From Desulfuromonadales bacterium (lineage in GTDB: Bacteria; Desulfobacterota; Desulfuromonadia; Desulfuromonadales; JAGXHI01), in contig JAGXHI010000007.1 of the NCBI GenBank assembly GCA_024636295.1, positions 60,983 through 124,982 of the forward strand: a stretch of DNA of 64,000 nt, given 5' to 3'. Under the pieces are notes generated by a model, which was given only the letters and a program-made list of their open reading frames with translations, did not search any database and was not told the DNA's origin. Positions 8,389 through 16,637 of the stretch are shown here, piece by piece. Positions within the stretch are counted from its first letter, which is position 1. Every line of letters starts with the position of its first letter. A program made the position numbers and the translations under genes.

Positions 8389-9612
8389 TCAGTGTTCATA
8401 ACGGCTCCAGAAGCTGGTTTTGCGGCCGTGCTTTTGCCACAGGCGTTCGACATAGACCGTGTGCGGCTCGATGTCGCGCCAGTCGCTGACGGTTTTTGCC
8501 AGCAGGTCGAGTTTGCGCAGGTAGCGTGCGCCATGGCCATAGGTTGTGGTCCGGGCGCGGCGCAGGATGGAATCGAGCAGGGCGCGGTAGAGCAGGCTGG
8601 CGGTCAGTGGTCGGGCCAGGGAAGCGAAGGTTTCCGCCAGAGGGAGAAGAACCTGATAATGGTCGCCATCCAGTTGCTCGGCCCGGGTTTGCAGATAGCT
8701 TTCGGCGGCGTTCCACTGTTCCATGGCGGTCAAAAAAGCGGCGCCGGTCAGGGAGAGGAGAGGGGCGTCGAGGATGATCCGCACCTCCTGGTCGAGCAGT
8801 TCGTCGCGCTGGTCGTCGCCGACGATCGCGATCCACCGCTCAAAACCTGAACGGCTGCGCTGCCGGCGGAAGCTGCGCCGAGCAATTTCGGCCTGCCGCT
8901 GTTTGTCTCCCTGACGGTCATAGATGGCGAGCAAGAGTTCGTCCCGCTCCTGCTGCTGAAAACTTTCACCGGCCGGAATCCGCTCCAGCCAGTCGAGGGC
9001 GGTCTGCTCTTCCCCGCAGTCCAGATAGACCCGGGCGATATCAACGCAGCCGGCGGTGCCGGGCTCATCGCCCCAGGCAGCGCGGCGGGTCTGTTCGAAC
9101 AGCGGCGCATCCTTCAGCTGCCTGGCCAGGGATTCGACCTGGTACAGCCAGTGACGGCGCGGGAATTCCTCCGGTTCCTCTGTCGCCAGCTGCTGGTATT
9201 GGTCGATCAGCCAGCGCAGTTGCGCTTCCGGCAGGAATTCTGCGCCGCTCTTCACCACGGCATCGCGCACCCCGTAATCATCTTTCAAGCTGGTCTTGAG
9301 GATCAGCTTGGCGAGCCAGGATTTGTCGGCGCAACGTTTCGCGTAGCTGATGAACAGTTCACAGGCGTCATAGCGGTAGACATCCCCTACATGACCGCTT
9401 GAATCATCGCACCGGTCGAAGACGCTGCAGTCGGTGGTGTAAAAGTCAGCTACCAGTTGACAACCGGCCTGTGCATCTTCGACCTGATCTTCGATCTGTT
9501 GCAGCAGTTCCCGCAGTTCCCGCGCCAGTCCGGCCGATTCACCCCAGCGGACAAAGCGTTTGCTGCGTTTCAGGGCTGAGAGACGGGATTTGAGTTCTTT
9601 GTCGACAGGCAT
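8389..9612 (-). CDS. DUF6880-like helical repeat protein (407 aa)
   Basis: 407 residues, all soluble and helical. The first third has a Y-D-A-C-E-L-F pattern and LAKLILKTSLKDDYGVRDAVV; the rest is TPR-like (IARVYLDCGEEQTALDWLERI, then LLLAIYDRQGDKQRQAEIA). This layout, including the C-terminal YRALLDSILRRARTTTYGHGARYLRKL segment, is what I recall of DUF6880. It stands alone, with 136 bases to abiEi and 46 to the 165-aa gene, so its operon membership is unclear. Function unknown; helical repeats suggest a protein-binding scaffold. Confidence 0.65.
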   Translation of the reverse strand: MPVDKELKSRLSALKRSKRFVRWGESAGLARELRELLQQIEDQVEDAQAGCQLVADFYTTDCSVFDRCDDSSGHVGDVYRYDACELFISYAKRCADKSWLAKLILKTSLKDDYGVRDAVVKSGAEFLPEAQLRWLIDQYQQLATEEPEEFPRRHWLYQVESLARQLKDAPLFEQTRRAAWGDEPGTAGCVDIARVYLDCGEEQTALDWLERIPAGESFQQQERDELLLAIYDRQGDKQRQAEIARRSFRRQRSRSGFERWIAIVGDDQRDELLDQEVRIILDAPLLSLTGAAFLTAMEQWNAAESYLQTRAEQLDGDHYQVLLPLAETFASLARPLTASLLYRALLDSILRRARTTTYGHGARYLRKLDLLAKTVSDWRDIEPHTVYVERLWQKHGRKTSFWSRYEH

Positions 9613-9658
9613 TCGTGTTTACTATTCAGTTCAAACGGTTTCGGACAATTCAGGGTGA

Positions 9659-10156
9659 TCAGTCTTCCGGCGCCCTGATCACGATATCAGGCTGCTTTGC
9701 CAGTTCATCCTCAGGTACGAAGACAATCCGCATTCCCCAGCCGGAAAACGTGGTGAGCATGGTGCCGAATTCCTCCAGGGTGAACTCCTTGTCGTCAATT
9801 TCGATGACCGCTCTGCGTCCATCTTCGTCATGGATGACGCAACGCAGGACATCACCGCGCGGCACCCACTGATCGCAGAGCTCGGAATATTCCACCTGAG
9901 GTCTGCCGAGGGGAATTTCAACCGCCTCGTGAACGTAGTCCGCTATGGTCTTCTCCCTGGCCAGCAGGACCTGGTTGTGCCGGTCAAGGATCTCCTCGTC
10001 ACTCATCCGCATGATGTCGGGACCGATTTGGAGGCGGACGCCGCCAACCTTTGAATCCCGGTAGTCAATGTCGGCAGAGTCGCCGTCGCGGGTGATGATG
10101 ACCTCGCTCGGATCGGCGATATAGGGCTTTTTGAGGCGTTTGCTTGGTTTGGGCAT
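9659..10156 (-). CDS. Conserved-looking hypothetical protein (165 aa)
   Basis: The protein starting MPKPSKRLKKPYIADPSEV is 165 residues; the upstream extension of the frame belongs to the neighbouring gene region and is rejected. The start at 10156 has GGGAG ten bases upstream. The sequence is mixed alpha/beta, acidic and soluble, with a DIDYRDSKVGGVRLQIG strand pair and a C-terminal IVFVPEDELAKQPDIVIR. I do not recognise the family. It follows the broken DUF4411 gene by 16 bases, so it may have belonged to the same toxin-antitoxin-like operon. Confidence 0.6.
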   Translation of the reverse strand: MPKPSKRLKKPYIADPSEVIITRDGDSADIDYRDSKVGGVRLQIGPDIMRMSDEEILDRHNQVLLAREKTIADYVHEAVEIPLGRPQVEYSELCDQWVPRGDVLRCVIHDEDGRRAVIEIDDKEFTLEEFGTMLTTFSGWGMRIVFVPEDELAKQPDIVIRAPED

Positions 10157-10172
10157 CAGCAGGCAGCTCCCA

Positions 10173-10518
10173 TTATGGTCTGACGATCCGGGCTTCGGAG
10201 TAATCGATGACGGCGGCAGGTTGGTAGTTCTGAGTTGAAACCCATGTGCTGACAGCTGGGAAGCAGGCGACAACCTTGTCATCCGGACGCAGAAAAAAAA
10301 ACGGAACCTCGCTCTTTGCTCCACTGCGACAGATCATCATCCCCGGCGAGAATTTCGTCTTCGACCTTTTCGATGCTGAAAACATTGCCGGCAGCGTTGC
10401 GAGCGATCAGCCATTCCCAGAACGCCGGACAAAAATCGAAGCCGTAATGCAGGTTTTTGGCCTGCATGAAGACGTTTGCATCAAGCAAATACACTCGATT
10501 ACCCCCCTCCGAATTCAC
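10173..10518 (-). pseudogene. DUF4411 (PIN-like) gene, frameshifted and C-terminally truncated
   Basis: The first frame encodes VYLLDANVFMQAKNLHYGF and IEKVEDEILAGDDDLSQW, clear DUF4411 signatures with the PIN-type acidic residues (LLDAN, E, DDD). It then runs off frame at nine consecutive T on the coding strand (10293-10301); with eight T the protein continues as PDDKVVACFPAVSTWV and QNYQPAAVIDY, the expected DUF4411 continuation, but ends about 115 residues in instead of roughly 160. So there is one homopolymer frameshift plus a missing C terminus, including the usual second acidic site. Its start overlaps the end of the ImmA/IrrE gene by 20 bases, the usual pairing. A sequencing error could explain the frameshift but not the truncation. 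Confidence 0.7.
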
Positions 10519-11646
10519 TCACCGCACGATAAAAGGTCTCCGACTTTTTGATCCCGAGCAGTCGGAATGCATCGCGGAACAAGGTCTGCCCTTCCAGAGT
10601 GCTGCCGATCACGGCCCGCACCGGGCGCTTGCTGGTCCGAGCGCCCAGGGTCCGGTAAAAGTCGCCGCCCCCCGAACCACGCGTATCCAACTGCCGCAAC
10701 CGATCAAGTTCCTCGCGGTAGGTCCGCCACAGGGTTTCCCGACCAATTTTTCCGAGGTCATAGATGCGCCTCAAGACAACAAGGGTGCTGACCTTGAAGT
10801 GTCGTGCCAGCCTCTGCATGGCGTCGGTCACCGACTCATCCTGACGATAGAGGGCACGTACCTCTTCGAGAGGGACCAGCATTTCCGCCGCAACCGCATT
10901 GCACCAGCGTTCCACATGCATTTCCGGCCATTGGGCCACCTGACTGTCGGACACGCCGCTTTCGCCAATCCACAGATGCGCCAGTTCATGGACAAGAGTG
11001 AACATCTGCGCCGATTTACTGTCGGCGCCATTGACGAAAATAACCGGTGCCAGCGAATCGACCAGAGCGAAGCCACGGAACTCCTCAGTGGAGAGCTTGC
11101 GATGACTGTGCTGCCGACAATGCCGCTAATCATGACCAGAATGCCGGTATCTTCCAACAGGGAAATCAGCTGCCGAAGCCCCTCGGTCCAGGTCGGAACA
11201 CCCTGCCGCTGAAGAAGGTCGAGGCCGATCCGTTTTCTCAGCGTCGCGGCCGTGGTGACGATATCGGCATCAACCGTTCCTTGTCCGATCCAGGCAATCG
11301 GATCCTCGCCATAGAGACGGGCATAATCCCGATACCAGTCCTGCCGTTGCTGACAGAGGTAGATGGTGTCGAGCAGATCGGGGCTGGGAACGGGGCGCGC
11401 TTCGCCTCCCATGGTGCGGAAATCAGGGATCGGGAGCGAAATTTCAGGTGGTTTGGGCATGAAGAAGAAGCCGATAGGCGTATGCGTGGCGCGGGCAAAG
11501 GCTTCGAGCTGTTTCAGGGTTGGAGACAGGTCGCCCTCAAGCCAACTAGAGACTTTGGGGAATTTTGCCCGCAAATCGGTCAGTGCCAGTCCGGCTCTCT
11601 GGCCGGCCCAGCGCAGGATTTCAGGATTTACCGTGACGCGGTTCAT
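10499..11646 (-). pseudogene. XRE/ImmA-IrrE metallopeptidase gene with internal frameshift
   Basis: N-terminal frame (from 11646): ILRWAGQRAGLALTDLRAKF and LEAFARATHTPIGFFF, the degenerate XRE-like domain that precedes ImmA/IrrE peptidases, then a helical linker. Near 11110-11116 one base is missing: the frame VMISGIVGS should continue as HRKLSTEEFRGFALVDSL, which is present in the shifted frame. The shifted frame then carries the zinc site FTLVHELAHLW (HExxH) and the rest of the domain to 10499. Without the indel it would be a normal protein of about 380 residues. Such peptidases cleave repressors and are usually paired with a DUF4411/PIN partner, as here. Confidence 0.75.
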
Positions 11647-11672
11647 ATCTTGCTCTCGCTTACGAACAACCC

Positions 11673-11726
11673 TGTAGGCGCCCCTTCAGGAGCGATAGAT
11701 AGATCCCGGTTGAAGCCGCTCCTACA
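11673..11726. repeat. REPIN: two inverted REP palindromes
   Basis: TGTAGGCGCCCCTTCAGGAG and, in inverse orientation, GGTTGAAGCCGCTCCTACA, joined by about 15 bases. Each arm starts with the GTAG tetranucleotide and contains an imperfect palindrome, the hallmark of RAYT-mobilised REP sequences. Further copies lie at 15.7-16.6 kb around the RAYT gene and in modified form at 28.6 and 35.9 kb. Confidence 0.8.
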
Positions 11727-11764
11727 AGGCCAATACTACCAAGTGCCCTCTTGGGCAGTTCAGT

Positions 11765-11805
11765 CTAAAACGTCACCAGCTTCTCCCCGAGCATTTGCTT
11801 CAAAT
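11765..11805 (-). pseudogene. 3' end of a second mod-type methyltransferase gene (relic)
   Basis: On the minus strand this stretch reads LKQMLGEKLVTF followed by TAG, nearly the same as the end of the intact Mod (LKHMLGEKLVAF). At DNA level 11768-11805 matches 13819-13856 at about 33 of 38 positions. Only the last dozen codons remain. It marks the former end of another mod allele and gives direct repeats on both sides of the TPR gene at 11961-13742. Confidence 0.6.
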
Positions 11806-11951
11806 GGGATCCCTGATGGTACTTGAGGACATCGAACTATTCATCTCTTCGATTCCAAACTTCTCACGCAGGGTGGTGTTGGTCATGAAATCCCGCTGCA
11901 CATATCGCAGGCAGGCGTGCAGGTAACTGGCGAGGATGCCAGACACCCGGA
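11800..11951 (-). pseudogene. C-terminal fragment of an AlbA-2/RecG-like ATP-binding regulator
   Basis: A short minus-strand frame reads LASYLHACLRYVQRDFMTN, then TLREKFGIEEMNSSMSSSTI and a stop. This resembles the C-terminal winged-helix end of predicted transcriptional regulators with an AlbA-2 domain (family pattern: Y-H-A-C-L-x-Y-V, M-T-N-x-S-L-R-x-R-F-G-I-E-E-x-N). The rest of the gene is missing, so this is a relic left by recombination. Identification is by motif memory only. Confidence 0.45.
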
Positions 11952-11960
11952 TCAGTTATT

Positions 11961-13742
11961 TCAGCTCTGTGCAAGCGCCGATTTCAATTCCTTGTATTGA
12001 CCTCGGAACCAGAGTGTGTGCTGAAACAGACTATGCCCAAGATTATCAAATCGCTCCAACCATAAAGTAGCTTTATCTCGATCACCTTGAATTGCAAAGG
12101 CATAATAAGCAAAGCCCATTGCATACTCATATGTCATGGGATGTGGCCATTCTTTTTCAATAATTGACTCAGCTTCACACAATGCCTTAGATGCTTCATA
12201 ATAAAAATCTTGCATAAATACAGGACCAAGGCTTACTCCATATGAAATATATTCACTACAAAGACCAATTAATGATTTAAGTTCATAAGCAGAACTCCCT
12301 TTGTCTTTCCAAACAGATCTTTTCTCATTTATACATTTGAACAAATTACTAATTTCAGAACGAAATGCTCCATCTTTTCTCTTGGCTATCTTGAATTTGA
12401 TGATTTCTATTTTATACCCCAGCCATTGATCCCGTTCTGATGGGATCAATGGGGATGTTTTACGCAACTTATCATCTACAATATCTTCCATTTGAATCAA
12501 GCTGTCGGAAACCATTTCAATAATTTTATCGACATGCTTTATTGAAAGTAAGTGGGTAGCTTGCTTTGACACCTCCCATATATGGAAAAGTGCGTGAAGT
12601 CTATCTTCCACCGTAAGATCTTCAATTTTCTGAAAATCACCTATAACTGTTTCAAAATGTGAAAAAAAGTCAAGATCATCATTCAGGCGAGTCCTCAATT
12701 GGCTAACCGAAAACTTGAATTGATCTGCATGATTCAAAAGAGGAAAAAGTTCTTCTTCTGCCTTCTTGTAAGCATCAATCAATAATGATCGGTCTTTTAG
12801 TTCTCGGGAGAGATATATTTGGTCGTTAAGCAGCTGTATGACCTGTTCTGGAACATTATTCGATATGGCATTACTATAGCTTTCAAGGAGTGACAGCGCA
12901 CGGGATCTATCTCCGGATCTAGCATAGAAAATCAGCAGATTATGGATAACATTAGAATTAATCGCCGGCAAAGGACACTCTTGCAGTGCCTCCCAAGCAC
13001 GCTCATAATAGCCCCTTGCATTGATTTTGTTGCCATCATACTCTTCTATCCTTGCAAGATTATTATAAATAATCATCTCGTCTATTTTAGATCTCGAAAT
13101 ATCTAGTGCCATTTCTAGATTTTGTTTGGCATCAGAGCTGGAATTGTCTATTTCTGCTAAAATACTTTGCAATAAAAGTACTCTTATTTTGTCATCTGTG
13201 CCATGGAAGGAATTGACGCGAAGAGTGTTTAGTAATGAACGAAAAACATTATAATTACCTGCTTTGTAGAAAATCTCAGCCTTTTTGAGCATTAATATGC
13301 GGAGTTCCTTTTTTTGAAGGGCTTGCTTTTCTGCCATAACAGCTGAAGAATAAGCCGCGAGGAGATTATTCCTTTCAATATTTAGCTGCACTAAACTCAA
13401 TAGTCGCTCAGTGCGAATTGCGAAACCTAATAAGTAAGGTGGATTTTTAAGTGCTTGCTCTGCGGCATCATACTGACACTCATTTATTAATTTATTGATT
13501 TTTTTTATCCATGCCTTCTCATGGGGCAATTTCCATGCCGCACTTACCCACAATGCAAATGCACATATCAAAAAAACTACCGACAACTGCAACTGGGTGG
13601 CCGGGTTCGGAAACATCTCAAAAAAATAGATTGCCTGTAATCCGACTATAGTAATCAATACGGCCACAAATGGAAAAAATCGCCGCGTAAATAAAATTTT
13701 GTCATCACTAAGTTTTTGTATGAAATTAAAAAATTCAATCAT
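11961..13742 (-). CDS. Membrane-anchored TPR-like protein, AT-rich (593 aa)
   Basis: 593 residues. Two membrane segments lie near the N terminus (residues about 24-45 and 51-70), followed by a long helical cytoplasmic region with TPR-like units (ARIEEYDGNKINARGYYERA, LLIFYARSGDRSRALSLLES). Base composition is clearly more A+T-rich than the flanking genes, a sign of recent transfer. It lies 73 bases downstream of mod on the same strand and is bracketed by two mod 3' ends (13819-13856 and 11768-11805), so it probably arrived with, or by recombination at, the RM locus. Function unknown; a membrane-tethered helper or extra defence component is possible. Confidence 0.7.
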   Translation of the reverse strand: MIEFFNFIQKLSDDKILFTRRFFPFVAVLITIVGLQAIYFFEMFPNPATQLQLSVVFLICAFALWVSAAWKLPHEKAWIKKINKLINECQYDAAEQALKNPPYLLGFAIRTERLLSLVQLNIERNNLLAAYSSAVMAEKQALQKKELRILMLKKAEIFYKAGNYNVFRSLLNTLRVNSFHGTDDKIRVLLLQSILAEIDNSSSDAKQNLEMALDISRSKIDEMIIYNNLARIEEYDGNKINARGYYERAWEALQECPLPAINSNVIHNLLIFYARSGDRSRALSLLESYSNAISNNVPEQVIQLLNDQIYLSRELKDRSLLIDAYKKAEEELFPLLNHADQFKFSVSQLRTRLNDDLDFFSHFETVIGDFQKIEDLTVEDRLHALFHIWEVSKQATHLLSIKHVDKIIEMVSDSLIQMEDIVDDKLRKTSPLIPSERDQWLGYKIEIIKFKIAKRKDGAFRSEISNLFKCINEKRSVWKDKGSSAYELKSLIGLCSEYISYGVSLGPVFMQDFYYEASKALCEAESIIEKEWPHPMTYEYAMGFAYYAFAIQGDRDKATLWLERFDNLGHSLFQHTLWFRGQYKELKSALAQS

Positions 13743-13815
13743 TGGCGATCCAACCGCGTATTATGTGAACTAGCTTCTTAAGAGAGAAGAGTCTGCCCTG
13801 AAGGTTGATTTGCAT

Positions 13816-15717
13816 TTAAAACGCCACCAATTTCTCCCCAAGCATATGCTTCAAATTCCACTTCTTGGTCGTATCGACTGCTCGCTCCAGGCAGATGAAG
13901 ATCTCGTCCCGGCCGTTCAGGGCGGCGACGGTGGCGTTCTTCAATTCGCCATCGAGGCAGACCAGCGCGGTCTTGTGCCCGTCGCTGACGCGGTAGACGC
14001 TATTGGCGCTAAACTCGGGCAGCGGTTCGCGTGTGTAGTGAAGCTGGAAGCCGTTCTTGAGCATCACCTCGTCAAAGATATCCGCCTCGTTGAACAGAGA
14101 ATAGAGGGTCGCTTCCTTGTCGACGATGTACTGCCTGAGCAGGGCGATATTCTCCTCGGCAGTTTTTTCCGGGTCGGGCTGAAACTCCACGCGGGGGAAG
14201 TGGCTCTTGACCAGGCGGTAGATCTTGAAGCCGGGCTTGTACGGCGCATGGTCCTCCTCGAACAGGCCCTGTTGCTGCTTCTCGGCCTGCTCCTGCTCGA
14301 TGCGGGCAATGACGCGCTTGTTGCGCTCGATGGTGATGTCGGAGATTTTCTTGTAACCGGCTTTGTAGGCTTCAGAATGTTCGTCGGTGAGTTCGGGGAG
14401 TTGGACAAGGATAAACTTGCGGTTGCTGCCGACCTCGTTGTTTAGCTCCATTACTGCTTGGCCAGTGGGGCCTGAGCCAGAGAAAAAATCCAGAACAATA
14501 TCGTCATCAGTGCTTACTTGAATAGCAAGTTTCAATAGATCCACAGGCTTTGGGGTCTCAAATACAGAAGCTCCATCAAAAAGCTCTTTCAATTGATTTT
14601 TGGAATTTTCTGTTGTGGAAACATCCTCAGCAAACCAAATCGTTTCAGGAGTAAGGCCCCTTTCTTTGGAATTTAGGTAAGTTTTAATTCGCGGGACCCC
14701 ATTCCCATCCTTTCCAAACCAAATCCGATTATCATCTATGGCCTCTTGCATTACATCATTTGTGTAAAGCCAACATCTTCCGCTTTCTAATTTATGCTGC
14801 TTACCATTTGGTGCTTCTAAAACATAAAATTGACTTTTTGTTCCGTGGCCTGCCTGCGCTGTAGCGGGGTCTGATTTCCACAACCCACGAGGGTCATTGT
14901 CTGGATTCCTATAATTTGACAACGCCTTTTCTGACATAGGCTGCTGCTTTATGGGTTTAACTCCAGGGGTTATAGATTTGCAGTAACAAATAATGTAATC
15001 ATGTCGGGTAGAAATAACCTTACGATTTTCTCGATTTGTTCTCTTTTCCCAAATAAATTTTGCGATAAAGCTATCCGCCCCAAACACCTCATCACACAAC
15101 TTCCGCAGATGATGCACCTCGTGGTCGTCAATCGAGATGAAAATGACCCCGTCCTCCCGCAACAACTGACGCGCCGCCAGCAGCCGAGGGTACATCATGT
15201 TCAGCCAGTTGGAATGGAAACGGCCGTCGCTTTCGGTGTTGGTGTCGATCTTGACTCCCTCCTCCGTCACCCCGGTCTGCTCCCAATAGGCCTTGCGCTG
15301 CTCGGTGTAGTTGTCGCGATAGACGAAATCATTGCCGGTGTTGTAGGGCGGGTCGATGTAGATGCACTTGATCTTCTCCCGGTACGCCGAGAGCAGGCAC
15401 TTGAGCACTTCAAGATTCTCCCCCTCGATGATCATGTTACCGTCGGCTACCTCGGGGTTCACTGAACGGGCGACGTCGTATTGCAGCGCGGCTGTGGTCG
15501 GGGTGAAGGCGCGGCGCTTGGCGTCGGCCTTGCCGAACCAGCGGAATTCGAACTTTTCGCTGTCGGCCACCATGCTTGGGTCGACCAGCCGTTTCAGCTC
15601 TTCGAGATCAAGCCGGTCATCGGCGGTAAACAGGTCGGGCATCAGCCGCTTGAGCTGGTCGAGCCGTTCGCGGTTGAGGTCGGGGGTGGTAGGCATCAGG
15701 TCACTCATATCAGGCAT
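13816..15717 (-). CDS. mod: Type III restriction-modification system DNA methyltransferase (Mod)
   Basis: 633 residues, beta-class adenine-N6 methyltransferase order: catalytic IDPPYNTGNDFVYRD at residues 121-135, target-recognition region, then the SAM-binding LDFFSGSGPTGQAV at 409-422. The length fits Mod of type III systems, and a res gene lies nearby on the same strand. The middle third (about residues 213-423, 14450-15080) is visibly more A+T-rich than both ends, which suggests a swapped recognition domain. Order on the transcript is res, RAYT, mod, whereas type III operons normally run mod-res; the RAYT/REP block lies between them. Motif residues are intact, so it should be active. Confidence 0.92.
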   Translation of the reverse strand: MPDMSDLMPTTPDLNRERLDQLKRLMPDLFTADDRLDLEELKRLVDPSMVADSEKFEFRWFGKADAKRRAFTPTTAALQYDVARSVNPEVADGNMIIEGENLEVLKCLLSAYREKIKCIYIDPPYNTGNDFVYRDNYTEQRKAYWEQTGVTEEGVKIDTNTESDGRFHSNWLNMMYPRLLAARQLLREDGVIFISIDDHEVHHLRKLCDEVFGADSFIAKFIWEKRTNRENRKVISTRHDYIICYCKSITPGVKPIKQQPMSEKALSNYRNPDNDPRGLWKSDPATAQAGHGTKSQFYVLEAPNGKQHKLESGRCWLYTNDVMQEAIDDNRIWFGKDGNGVPRIKTYLNSKERGLTPETIWFAEDVSTTENSKNQLKELFDGASVFETPKPVDLLKLAIQVSTDDDIVLDFFSGSGPTGQAVMELNNEVGSNRKFILVQLPELTDEHSEAYKAGYKKISDITIERNKRVIARIEQEQAEKQQQGLFEEDHAPYKPGFKIYRLVKSHFPRVEFQPDPEKTAEENIALLRQYIVDKEATLYSLFNEADIFDEVMLKNGFQLHYTREPLPEFSANSVYRVSDGHKTALVCLDGELKNATVAALNGRDEIFICLERAVDTTKKWNLKHMLGEKLVAF

Positions 15718-15738
15718 TTATTGTTTCCTTCTATTCTC

Positions 15739-15863
15739 TGTAGGAGCCCCTTCAGGGGCGATTGATCAATCGTGGCTAAAGCCGCTCCTACAATTTGAAA
15801 TCACTTCATCGCGGCTAAAGCCGCTCCCACAGAGGTTTGTAGGAGCCCCCTTTAGGGGCGATC
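15739..15863. repeat. REP cluster downstream of RAYT gene
   Basis: One full inverted pair (15739-15792) followed by a single GCGGCTAAAGCCGC-type palindrome (about 15809-15832) and a single CCCC(C)TT(T)AGGGG-type palindrome (15838-15863). All have the GTAG or inverse CTAC head. Two REP types alternate, one with a GGCT..AGCC stem and one with a CCCC..GGGG stem. Confidence 0.8.
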
Positions 15864-15871
15864 AAGATTAC

Positions 15872-16501
15872 CTATGTCGGATCAAATCTGGAATCATCAA
15901 CCCATACCGCATCCCACAGGGGGTAGTCCCAGATCCGCGAAACAGTTCCGGCGCGAACCGGGTTCATGACCATGTAGCGAGCCACGGCGCGGATATCTTC
16001 ATCCCGACGCAGGGCGCGGTCGTGAAAACCTTTTTGCCAGATGGGCTTATCGCGGCTAAAGCCGCTCCCACAGGAATTGGTAGGAACCCCTTCAGGGGCG
16101 ATGCTTTCAGCGCGACGAAGGCTGTGTCTACAGGCTTTGTAGGGGCCCTCTTCAGGGGCGAATGATTGATCACGGCTGAAGCCGCTTTTACAAGGTTCTG
16201 AAATCTGTCCAATTTGATAAGCCGCCGCACCCTTGACCTGTCCCATCAGCTTGGACAGGGGATATTCTCCGGTTAACGTCAACAACCAGTGAAAATGATC
16301 GGGCATGATGACGTAAGCCAAGCTTTCCGCATGACCCTTTTCGGCATGGTCGCGCATGACATTGACCAGAACCCGCCCCAGAGTGAAGTCGGCAAAAACC
16401 GGACGGCGATTGAGAGTCGCGCTGGTCACCAGATAGGTTTGACCCGCAAGTGAGACGCGTCCTTTGCGTAAGTCACGGCTATGGGGAGAACTGTAGTCCA
16501 T
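15872..16501 (-). CDS. REP-associated tyrosine transposase (RAYT) with REP sequence inside the reading frame
   Basis: 209 residues, Y1/HUH transposase. YVIMPDHFHWLL (63-74) supplies the HUH pair H69/H71, and ARYMVMNPVRAG (174-185) supplies the likely catalytic Y176. The usual RAYT runs straight from the QVKGAAAYQIGQI helix into PIWQKGFHDRALR; here about 50 extra residues (103-152) are inserted in frame, encoded by REP repeats (CKSGFSRD, CGSGFSRD and IAPEGVPT are REP translations). RAYTs cut and join at GTAG-headed REPs, as seen all around this gene. The insertion leaves both catalytic motifs, so the protein may still fold, but activity is uncertain. Confidence 0.88.
   Translation of the reverse strand: MDYSSPHSRDLRKGRVSLAGQTYLVTSATLNRRPVFADFTLGRVLVNVMRDHAEKGHAESLAYVIMPDHFHWLLTLTGEYPLSKLMGQVKGAAAYQIGQISEPCKSGFSRDQSFAPEEGPYKACRHSLRRAESIAPEGVPTNSCGSGFSRDKPIWQKGFHDRALRRDEDIRAVARYMVMNPVRAGTVSRIWDYPLWDAVWVDDSRFDPT
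16049..16193. repeat. Three REP-type palindromes inside the RAYT coding region
   Basis: Within the RAYT gene the plus strand shows ATCGCGGCTAAAGCCGCTCC, then GTAGGAACCCCTTCAGGGGC, then TGTAGGGGCCCTCTTCAGGG and an inverse GGCTGAAGCCGC arm. Total length is a multiple of three with no stop in the RAYT frame. These are the same sequence family as the flanking extragenic REPs. Confidence 0.85.
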
Positions 16502-16521
16502 CGAACCTCTATTGATCGCGG

Positions 16522-16637
16522 CTGTAGGAGCCCCTTCAGGGGCGATAGATCAATCGCGGCTAAAGCCGCTCCTACAGGAGATTTGTAGGAGCCCCTTCAG
16601 GGGCGAATGCTTGATCGCGGCTGAAGCCGCTCCTACA
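16522..16637. repeat. Two tandem REPINs between RAYT and res; one overlaps the res stop codon
   Basis: Two inverted REP pairs (about 16522-16576 and 16583-16637), each a CCCC..GGGG palindrome facing a GGCT..AGCC palindrome. On the minus strand the res gene ends ...GCC TTG TAG GAGCGG, so the TAG stop comes from the GTAG head of the last REP. Confidence 0.8.

Noticed and set aside
15739..16637. CRISPR array
   Set aside because: Repeats are inverted, of two types, unevenly spaced and without unique spacers; they are REP palindromes.
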